Origin: Saprospiraceae bacterium
Lineage (GTDB): Bacteria; Bacteroidota; Bacteroidia; Chitinophagales; Saprospiraceae
Assembly: GCA_013002475.1 (NCBI GenBank)
Contig: JABDJM010000075.1
Span: 1 to 12,105 of the forward strand
Direction: 5' to 3'
DNA: 12,105 bases
Shown here: positions 6,237 to 12,105 of the stretch, piece after piece
Numbering within the stretch: position 1 is the first letter of the stretch
Layout of the letters: every line of letters starts with the position of its first letter
Program-made: the position numbers and the translations under genes
Notes under the pieces: model-generated
The model's input: only the letters and a program-made list of their open reading frames with translations
The model's database searches: none
Told to the model about the DNA's origin: nothing

Positions 6237-7931
6237 TTATCTTCTTTTTTTCTTGGGACGATTTCGTCCTTTGCTTCCTCTGGCTTTCAATTTTGATTTT
6301 GATTTTTTCTTAGGTCTTTCTCCATCAGAAAAATCAATACCGCCATCAGGGTTAACCCGGATATTGCGGCCCTGATAATTGACTCCTTCCATAGCCTGAG
6401 TTAGTTTTTTCCCTAACCTTTTATTGACGAAAAAATAGGATTGTCGTTTGTTAAACTCCACTCCCATGATAGCATCTTTCGAGATTTCTGCGACGCTGGT
6501 AATGAAGTAGATCAGATCTTTTTTTGACTTCATATCCATGCTACCAATATTGATGAACATTCGCTGTTGGCTCTTTGGATAGGAAGAAGCATCAAAAGCT
6601 TTTTTCTTTGGTTTCCTTTCCTTTTTCTCAAAGCTTGTGCTTGCTAGAATTTTTTCAAAACGGAGACTTAATAACCTCCCAAGTAATTCTTGTTTGGTGA
6701 TTCCTTTGAGTGGAGATTCCAGCTCTTGGGCGTATTGCTCAATTTTTGGATGAATGGGAGTAGTTAACCATCTTTCTAAAAACAATCCCAATTGATTATT
6801 TAGAACATGGCTTGCGTCAGGTTTTTCTAGTTCAGAAAACTTAGCCTGAATTATTTTTTCCAGTCGCCTTAGCTTGCCCAGGTCCCGTGTGGAAACGAAT
6901 ACTACGGATTGGCCCTTTTTTCCGGCTCTCGCAGTCCGACCAGAGCGGTGGGTATAGAAGGCAAGATCATCGGGAATGTTAAGATTGAATACATGGGTAA
7001 TGTCAATCACATCAATTCCTCGGGCGGCAACGTCCGTGGCAACCAACACCTGCAGATTCCTTTTCCGGAATTTGTTCATGACCCGGTCCCGTTGCCTTTG
7101 ATTTAATTCACCATGGAGAGCCTCTGCATTATAACCGGCTGCAGCTAATTTCTCTGCAACGTCCCGGGTATCTCGCCTAGTTCTGCAAAACACGAGGCCA
7201 AAAAGATCTGTGTTTGCATCCAGGAAAAGCTTCAGCAGATTTACATGGTCAGCCTTTCTTGTGATAATATAGTGGTGGGAGATATCTCTGTTGGCAATAT
7301 TCCTAGACCCGGCCGATAACTCCATCGGATTTTTCAAATACCGCTTGGCGATACGCTCCACAGCTTTCGGCATGGTAGCTGAAAACAACCAGGTATTCCG
7401 TTCTTCCGGTGTAGTTTCGAGAATTTTATCGATGTCTTCCTGGAACCCCATATTCAACATCTCATCCGCCTCATCCAGTACAACCCTGTCCAATTCGGTC
7501 AGGTCTATGACTTTTCGTTTCATCAGATCAAGCAACCTTCCCGGCGTAGCAATGACAATGTGAACACCACTACGAATTTCCCGGATCTGTTTTCTAATGT
7601 CTGCTCCTCCATACACCGGAATGATGTGCAATCCCGGTCGATGTTCTGAAAAGATTTTTAGCTCTTTATGTATTTGCAAACACAACTCCCGAGTGGGACA
7701 TAGGACCAATCCTTGCAAATGCTTAATTCTGGAATTGGTCAGGTCTATCATCGGCAATCCATAGGCGGCAGTCTTCCCTGTTCCGGTTTGGGCAAGGCCT
7801 ATTAAATCCTGATTTCCAGTTAACAGCTTTGGTATTGCTTCCTCCTGTATTGGAGTAGGTGTTTCGAAACCGATTTTTGCAATACTTTTTAGGATGCCTG
7901 AAGTCAGGCCGAGATCGCCAAAGGAGCTCAT
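6237..7931 (-). CDS. DEAD-box ATP-dependent RNA helicase with DbpA-type RNA-binding domain
   Basis: The 564-residue protein unwinds RNA duplexes in the cytoplasm using ATP. Such enzymes act in ribosome assembly, RNA decay and cold adaptation. RecA domain 1 has the Q motif (FGDLGL...TPTPIQ, residues 4-29), Walker A AQTGTGKT (47-54), PTREL (79-83), TPGR (129-132), DEAD (153-156) and SAT (185-187). RecA domain 2 has ATDVAARGID (298-307) and HRSGRTARAG (328-337). Residues 456-527 match the DbpA/CsdA C-terminal RNA-binding domain (KDLIYFITSVAEISKDAIMG), and the tail (539-564) is highly basic (PKKKSKSK...PKKKRR). The frame is open to an upstream ATG at 7994, but the Q-motif protein begins naturally at MSSFGDLGL. 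A possible -7 box also lies between the two ATGs, which would put transcription start after the upstream one. CsdA/DeaD-like is the nearest description, but orthology to DeaD versus DbpA or RhlE is not settled. Confidence 0.92.
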   Translation of the reverse strand: MSSFGDLGLTSGILKSIAKIGFETPTPIQEEAIPKLLTGNQDLIGLAQTGTGKTAAYGLPMIDLTNSRIKHLQGLVLCPTRELCLQIHKELKIFSEHRPGLHIIPVYGGADIRKQIREIRSGVHIVIATPGRLLDLMKRKVIDLTELDRVVLDEADEMLNMGFQEDIDKILETTPEERNTWLFSATMPKAVERIAKRYLKNPMELSAGSRNIANRDISHHYIITRKADHVNLLKLFLDANTDLFGLVFCRTRRDTRDVAEKLAAAGYNAEALHGELNQRQRDRVMNKFRKRNLQVLVATDVAARGIDVIDITHVFNLNIPDDLAFYTHRSGRTARAGKKGQSVVFVSTRDLGKLRRLEKIIQAKFSELEKPDASHVLNNQLGLFLERWLTTPIHPKIEQYAQELESPLKGITKQELLGRLLSLRFEKILASTSFEKKERKPKKKAFDASSYPKSQQRMFINIGSMDMKSKKDLIYFITSVAEISKDAIMGVEFNKRQSYFFVNKRLGKKLTQAMEGVNYQGRNIRVNPDGGIDFSDGERPKKKSKSKLKARGSKGRNRPKKKRR

Positions 7932-7981
7932 ATGTAGTGATTTACGCAAAAAGGAATTACACCCCTCAGCTAATGAAGCCG

Positions 7982-7989
7982 CAAAGGTA
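7982..7989 (-). promoter_or_regulatory. Possible Bacteroidota -7 box for the helicase gene
   Basis: On the minus strand the sequence reads TACCTTTG, a full match to the Bacteroidota -7 consensus TAnnTTTG, about 50 nt before the ATG at 7931. No TTG-type -33 element is found 17-23 nt further upstream, so this is half a promoter. If used, it separates helicase transcription from the permease gene 102 bp upstream and supports the 7931 start. Confidence 0.3.
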
Positions 7990-8033
7990 GGCATATTATT
8001 GACTGTTGGCTAGGGTATTAGAGAGGGCAGGTC

Positions 8034-9347
8034 TTAGGTCTGTTTTGCCTTTCGATTCCTAAACCACCTATATACAGGGATCCCGAGGCCCAAAACGATT
8101 AAGCCGGCCCAGGCCTGCTCTGGCTTTCCAAAAAAGGTGCTTATCACAAAGGCGGTAGATATTCCAATGAATATGATAGGAACAATTGGAAAAAGTGGCA
8201 CACGGATGGGCCTTTCCAGATCTGGTTTCTTTTTTCTTAGGATAAAAACCGCTACCCCGGCAAGGGTCATGAAGATGATGTCCATAAAAGTGACATAGGT
8301 GATAAGCTTCTTGAAAGTCCCCATGCCCAATAAGAGAACTATGGCCCAAATGGCCTGGAACCACATCGCATTGGTCGGTGTCTTAAACCGCGGGTGTATC
8401 TTTTTCAGGCTCTCAAAAAAGAGTTTGTCCTCGGCCATGGCATAGTAGATCCTAGGCGCTGACATGGTGTAAATCGCTATCGTGCCGAATACCGAAATGG
8501 CAATGACCAGGGCAATGGCTTGTCCACCATAGGGAAATAGTTTTGCCATAGCATCCCCGGCAACTTTATCTGAGCCTGCAATTTGATCAAGAGGAAGGAT
8601 CATCATATAGGCAAGATTAGTCAGGATGTAAACAGTCATCACTATGATAACACCCAGGACCATGGCTCTGGGAACAGTCCGCCTCGCATTGATCGTTTCA
8701 CTGGCCATGTAGGAGGCGTGGTGCCAACCACCCATAGCCCAAAGAACCCCGATCAATCCAAGCATCAAACCATTGGTGGCCTGATCGGGAGCGGTGGCAG
8801 TAAGTTCAAGAGGAATTTCACCAGGATCATAAAAACTAAGGCCTATGAATATGAGCACGAACAAGGCTAATAGTTTTGCTCCGGTAAACACATTGGCAAG
8901 CCACTGGGAGGTCTGCACTCCTGTTGAATTGATCAGTGTAAGGCCCAGGATAGTGATGGCAGCCAGGATGACCTTTGCCGTTTGACCCATGGGGACAAAA
9001 AAGGTCATGTACTCTGCAAAGGTGATAGCCAGCGCGGCCAGCGCTCCGGTATTGATCACTAACAGAATTACCCAACCGTACAAAAAGCCCATATAATCTC
9101 CGAAGGCCTCACGCAAAAAGACATACACTCCTCCGGCCTTTGGATACATGGATCCAAGCTCCGTGAATGTTAAAGCTCCGGTTAAAGCGATTACGCCTCC
9201 AAGCAGCCAGACAATTAAGATCAGTCCATGGTGAGGAAGCTCCTGGACAATTTGCCCGGGACTGGCAAAAATTCCGGAGCCGATACAGGCTCCAACGGCG
9301 ATCATGGTAAGGCCCCAAAGGTTTAGTCTTTTTTCAAGTTTTGCCAT
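8034..9347 (-). CDS. APC-superfamily amino acid permease
   Basis: This 437-residue integral inner-membrane transporter of the amino acid-polyamine-organocation superfamily resembles LAT-type permeases. The N-terminus carries the TM1 signature GACIGSGIF (residues 19-27), whose unwound helix binds the substrate backbone in this fold. TM2-TM3 follow with ALTFTELGSMYPKAGGVYVFLREAFG. About 12 hydrophobic segments can be read, and the C-terminus ends in a basic tail (YRWFRNRKAKQT). The length is normal. The ATG shares one base with the stop of the upstream symporter gene (TAATG), so expression probably depends on translational coupling. The amino acid substrate is not predictable from sequence. Family assignment is firm, and a role in uptake or exchange is inference. 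Confidence 0.9.
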   Translation of the reverse strand: MAKLEKRLNLWGLTMIAVGACIGSGIFASPGQIVQELPHHGLILIVWLLGGVIALTGALTFTELGSMYPKAGGVYVFLREAFGDYMGFLYGWVILLVINTGALAALAITFAEYMTFFVPMGQTAKVILAAITILGLTLINSTGVQTSQWLANVFTGAKLLALFVLIFIGLSFYDPGEIPLELTATAPDQATNGLMLGLIGVLWAMGGWHHASYMASETINARRTVPRAMVLGVIIVMTVYILTNLAYMMILPLDQIAGSDKVAGDAMAKLFPYGGQAIALVIAISVFGTIAIYTMSAPRIYYAMAEDKLFFESLKKIHPRFKTPTNAMWFQAIWAIVLLLGMGTFKKLITYVTFMDIIFMTLAGVAVFILRKKKPDLERPIRVPLFPIVPIIFIGISTAFVISTFFGKPEQAWAGLIVLGLGIPVYRWFRNRKAKQT

Positions 9348-10261
9348 TACAAGGGTGCCGTTAAGGGTTCATTTTTCTTTCGCCAAAAGTTGGCTAAGGA
9401 AAAGCCAGCAAACAAATGCCAGATTCCCCACCAGGCCAGAATAAGGGCCATGCCACCTAAGCCGCCAAAAAAGTTGAAGACAATGATCAAGCCCAGCCCG
9501 GTATTTTGGATCCCTGTCTCTATGGAGATGGTCCTGGCATTTCGATTATCCAGCTTGAAGAGCTTCGCCCAAAAATATCCAAGGCTAAAACCAAGTGCAT
9601 TGTGTAGCAGAACAATAAAGAATACCCTGGTAAGGCTCTGAAAGAAGTTGTCCACATTTCCAAGGACGGCAAAGACCACAAAGCCCAGAAAGATTGCCAG
9701 GGCAAGAGTGCCCACAGCTTTTTTGATCTTTTGGGTGAAGTCCGGGAAATACAACCGTATTCCTAGGCCAATGGCCAAAGGAACGGCAATGATCAAGGCA
9801 ACTACTCCAAACATCTTAGATGGGTCTACAGAAATTTCGGTGGCTAACTCCGGAGGCAGGTCTAAAAACCCAGTCCAAAACGCAAATGCAACTGGGGTAA
9901 AAACAATAGCCGCCAGAGTCGTAATAGTTGTCAGGGTGACGGATAAGGCTGAATTTGCCTTAGCAATATGCACCATGTAATTGCTTACATTTCCACCTGG
10001 ACAAACGGAGATAAGGATCATGCCTAATGCCAAACTTGCGGCAGGGTTTATAAGCAGAACAAGGCCTAGCGTCATTATTGGCAGCAAAATGAGTTGAGAG
10101 CTCAAGGCTACCAAAATGATTTTTGGATTCTTTAAAAGAAGTTTGAAATCCTCTAAACGGATATCCAAAGCCACTGCAAACATTAGAAAAGCAAGGATCC
10201 AGTTTAGCAAGGCTCTTTGGCCCTCATCAAAATTGATTCTGATCAGATCAATTGGATCCAT
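9347..10261 (-). CDS. Bile acid:sodium symporter (BASS/SBF) family transporter
   Basis: The 304-residue membrane protein has about nine to ten hydrophobic helices. Family motifs are CPGGNVSN at 87-94 in the first crossover helix and ETGIQN at 248-253, whose Glu and Gln bind sodium in characterised bacterial ASBT homologues. Repeats of the inverted-topology fold are visible as two halves (about 20-130 and 150-290). Bacterial members carry organic anions such as pantoate, keto acids or sulfated compounds, and bile acids are unlikely as the native substrate here. It is the first gene of a two-gene unit with the amino acid permease. It reads divergently from the oxidoreductase gene across an 82-bp gap, which may hold both promoters. 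Confidence 0.9.
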   Translation of the reverse strand: MDPIDLIRINFDEGQRALLNWILAFLMFAVALDIRLEDFKLLLKNPKIILVALSSQLILLPIMTLGLVLLINPAASLALGMILISVCPGGNVSNYMVHIAKANSALSVTLTTITTLAAIVFTPVAFAFWTGFLDLPPELATEISVDPSKMFGVVALIIAVPLAIGLGIRLYFPDFTQKIKKAVGTLALAIFLGFVVFAVLGNVDNFFQSLTRVFFIVLLHNALGFSLGYFWAKLFKLDNRNARTISIETGIQNTGLGLIIVFNFFGGLGGMALILAWWGIWHLFAGFSLANFWRKKNEPLTAPL

Positions 10262-10299
10262 GAATTAGCTTGGCATTTATGTGCGTCTCAAGATAGGCA

Positions 10300-10331
10300 T
10301 TTGGGTATATAAGACAGACAACAGAAATTTG
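10300..10331 (+). promoter_or_regulatory. Weak candidate promoter for the oxidoreductase gene
   Basis: TTTG at 10300-10303 could be a -33 element and GAAATTTG at 10324-10331 an imperfect TAnnTTTG -7 box (first base G instead of T), 20 nt apart. Transcription would then start about 6-8 nt before the ATG at 10344, giving an almost leaderless mRNA. The match is partial and could be chance in AT-rich sequence. Confidence 0.25.
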
Positions 10332-10343
10332 TAAATTAATCGC

Positions 10344-11372
10344 ATGTTTAATTGGGGCATAATCGGATTGGGAAAGATCGCACACAAATTTGTCGAGGAT
10401 TTGCAAAAAGTCCCGGATGCCCGTCTGTATGCTGTAGCATCCAGAGACCTTGAAAGATCCCAGGATTTTTCACTGTTGTACAATGCTGAAAAACCTTTTG
10501 GTAGTTATGAAGAGATTGTTACCTGCCAGGAACTGGATGCAGTGTACATAGCGACACCACACACAGGGCATTTTGAAAATTCGATCATGTGCCTGGAACA
10601 TAATATCCCAGTGTTATGCGAGAAACCTTTGGGAATGAATGCTGAACAGGTCCATAAAATGGTTAGCCTGGCCAGGTTCCAGGAGACCTTTTTGATGGAA
10701 GCCATGTGGACCCGGTTTTTACCTACTATTAAGAAAGTGCTTGAGCTTATTGACTCTGGAATTATTGGTGAAGTCAGGACATTAAAAGCAGATTTTGGAT
10801 TTGCTGCCGAGCGAGATCCCCGAAGTCGTGTTTTCAATCAGGGGTTGGGAGGAGGATCACTTCTAGATGTAGGGATCTATCCGGTATTTTTATCGCTGCT
10901 GTTATTTGGTCGTCCAAAATCCATTCGTGCGGCAGCCTCTATTGGCCCAACGAATGTGGATGAAGATTGCGCTATGATCCTCAAGTTTCAGGGCCAGAAG
11001 CTTGCCATGCTCCACTCCTCCATCATTACCAATACAAAAACTGAAGCCGTTATCTACGGAGAAAAGGGGCACATCCATATTCATCCAAGGTGGCATGAAT
11101 TGTCTTCAGTTTCCTACGAGCTGAATAATGGGCAGTCGGAAAGGTTTGACTTTGAGTATCACTGCAGAGGTTTTTCCTATGAAATTCAGGAAGCCATGGA
11201 TTGTATAAAAGGTGGGAGGTTCCAAAGTGATAAAATGTCCCATGATTTTTCATTGATGCTCATGAAAGTGCTGGATGACATCCGATTACAAGCCAACATT
11301 TTCTATCCTTTATCAGACCATTTTACCGATAAAGAAATTGCGACCAAGGCCAACAAGTTTTCTCAGAACTAA
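10344..11372 (+). CDS. Gfo/Idh/MocA family NAD(P)-dependent oxidoreductase, dihydrodiol dehydrogenase-like
   Basis: The 342-residue cytoplasmic dehydrogenase has an N-terminal Rossmann fold with the dinucleotide loop WGIIGLGKIA (residues 4-13) and AVASRDLERS (30-39). The EKP motif (E93-K94-P95) supplies the conserved lysine. The C-terminal alpha/beta domain starts near 120. The segment GGGSLLDVGIYP (169-180) places D175 and Y179 where many family members have Asp and His. Lys-Asp-Tyr with this spacing is the arrangement of mammalian dimeric dihydrodiol dehydrogenase and related xylose/glucose dehydrogenases, so a sugar or polyol substrate is likely but not proven. Length is normal. It is transcribed alone, divergent from the transporter pair, with an intrinsic terminator about 130 nt downstream. 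Confidence 0.88.
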   Translation: MFNWGIIGLGKIAHKFVEDLQKVPDARLYAVASRDLERSQDFSLLYNAEKPFGSYEEIVTCQELDAVYIATPHTGHFENSIMCLEHNIPVLCEKPLGMNAEQVHKMVSLARFQETFLMEAMWTRFLPTIKKVLELIDSGIIGEVRTLKADFGFAAERDPRSRVFNQGLGGGSLLDVGIYPVFLSLLLFGRPKSIRAAASIGPTNVDEDCAMILKFQGQKLAMLHSSIITNTKTEAVIYGEKGHIHIHPRWHELSSVSYELNNGQSERFDFEYHCRGFSYEIQEAMDCIKGGRFQSDKMSHDFSLMLMKVLDDIRLQANIFYPLSDHFTDKEIATKANKFSQN

Positions 11373-11499
11373 ATTTCCTGGCTACTCCCGTCCTCATCCT
11401 TTTCAGCTGGCATCAAAATTGCTTTAATAAGTCTGCCTTTTATTTTCAACCATGCCTGTCATAACCTCAGGAAAACAACACATATTTATTCAATTCCAG

Positions 11500-11534
11500 C
11501 GACTGTAACTGTACTGTTACGGTCGTATTTTTTT
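11500..11534 (+). terminator. Rho-independent terminator
   Basis: A 10-bp stem has left arm CGACTGTAAC (11500-11509) and right arm GTTACGGTCG (11516-11525), with one T-G pair that is a wobble in RNA and a 6-nt loop TGTACT. It is followed at once by TATTTTTTT (11526-11534). The stem is only moderately GC-rich. It would end the oxidoreductase transcript and insulate the next gene. The 127 nt between the stop codon and the stem show no other feature. Confidence 0.7.
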
Positions 11535-11575
11535 GGTACGGCTTTTGGTTCATATATAGGATAAGATTAATGTGA

Positions 11576-11587
11576 TTTAGGCCTAAA
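11576..11587. other. Perfect 12-bp palindrome upstream of the SprB-like gene
   Basis: TTTAGGCCTAAA is its own reverse complement and lies 32 nt before the ATG at 11620, between the terminator and the coding region. It could be a binding site for a dimeric regulator. With no second copy and no identified promoter it may also be chance. Low certainty. Confidence 0.2.
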
Positions 11588-11619
11588 AACCTCCGTTTTC
11601 TATACCAATACTTAAGTAA

Positions 11620-12105
11620 ATGGACTTGAACAAGCTCCCCGCGACCCTCCTTATCCTGTTTATTATCAATGGATTAGGTCCCAGTTTTGCTATTTCTCAG
11701 GTTACGGGTCAATTTCCGTTGGCCATAGTGATCGATTCTGTACATCTATCTCATCCAAGCAATTGTGGTGAGGATGATGGCCAGATTTTCATTGAGATCA
11801 CAAATGATCAGCCCGACGCTATTTATTCAATAGATGGAGGAACCAGCTGGAGTCAGGATAGCATTTTTACTGATCTGGCGATTGGCGATTATGATATAAT
11901 TGCCGCCTATCCAGATACTTTCGGACTCGTCTTCAAGCCAACGCTAAGCCTGATAAATCCTGATGAACCGAGTATTTCAACTGTTGATTTTGTTATCCCA
12001 AATGATTGCATCGGAGTTCAAGGTGAGGTCACAGTAAATGCGGATAGCACTCAGGAATTGATCTATTCTGTAAGTCCTGGGATTTGGGTTGATGATCATT
12101 TTATT
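11620..12105 (+). CDS. Secreted SprB-like repeat protein, N-terminal part (runs off the window)
   Basis: The ATG at 11620 opens a frame of 162 codons with no stop before the window edge, so the gene is partial at its 3' end. Residues 1-24 (MDLNKLPATLLILFIINGLG then PSFA) form a signal peptide. Residues 40-98 contain a SprB-type repeat: NCGEDDGQI, YSIDGGTSW and FTDLAIGDYDI are its recognisable beta-strand signatures. A second, more diverged repeat begins near 122 (NDCIGVQGEVTV, LIYSVSPGIWVDD). SprB repeats occur in large T9SS-exported adhesins of gliding Bacteroidota and in other surface proteins. A long surface protein with a C-terminal sorting domain is therefore expected beyond the window, but it cannot be seen. 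The preceding terminator suggests its own promoter. Confidence 0.8.
   Translation, partial: MDLNKLPATLLILFIINGLGPSFAISQVTGQFPLAIVIDSVHLSHPSNCGEDDGQIFIEITNDQPDAIYSIDGGTSWSQDSIFTDLAIGDYDIIAAYPDTFGLVFKPTLSLINPDEPSISTVDFVIPNDCIGVQGEVTVNADSTQELIYSVSPGIWVDDHFI

Noticed and set aside
7932..7994. N-terminal extension of the helicase from an ATG at 7994
   Set aside because: The extra 21 residues do not resemble a helicase N-terminus, the Q-motif protein starts naturally at 7931, and a -7-like box overlaps the upstream ATG region.
9648..9980. 110-codon plus-strand open frame opposite the BASS transporter
   Set aside because: It is a shadow of the membrane-protein gene. The opposite frame encodes clear BASS motifs.

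Overview
The window comes from a member of the Bacteroidota, most likely a marine-type flavobacterium or close relative. The evidence is a C-terminal type IX secretion (T9SS) sorting domain on a giant secreted protein, a SprB-repeat-type surface protein at the right edge, an IS200-like REP-associated transposase of the short form common in Flavobacteriia, a general absence of Shine-Dalgarno sequences, and a -7 box of the TAnnTTTG type. Genus cannot be decided from the sequence.

Left end (1-927): a REP-associated tyrosine transposase (RAYT/TnpA, 303-761) sits inside a highly ordered set of short hairpin repeats. Upstream, four 75-bp units run in exact register, and each is built from three 25-nt subunits that each start with a small hairpin. 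Downstream, the stop codon lies inside the first of two identical 31-bp hairpin repeats. These are followed by three more 25-nt subunits, the last one decayed. This element and its hierarchical architecture are the most unusual part of the window.

Middle (994-6230): a vanadium-haloperoxidase/PAP2-type lipoprotein on the plus strand converges on a very large minus-strand gene. That gene encodes a secreted 1145-residue PNGase F-like protein with an inserted LamG domain and a T9SS tail. A small unrecognised plus-strand ORF follows.

Right half (6237-10261), all on the minus strand: a DEAD-box RNA helicase with a DbpA-type RNA-binding domain, preceded by an APC-family amino acid permease and a bile acid:sodium symporter family transporter. 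The two transporter genes overlap by one base (TAATG) and are almost certainly co-translated. Divergent from them is a Gfo/Idh/MocA oxidoreductase of the dihydrodiol dehydrogenase type (10344-11372), followed by a good intrinsic terminator. The window ends inside a secreted SprB-like repeat protein (11620 to the edge).

Together the genes look like ordinary chromosomal content (RNA metabolism, transport, surface and secreted glycan or protein handling) with a RAYT/REP element inserted at the left. I see no phage, plasmid, CRISPR, tRNA or rRNA signal.
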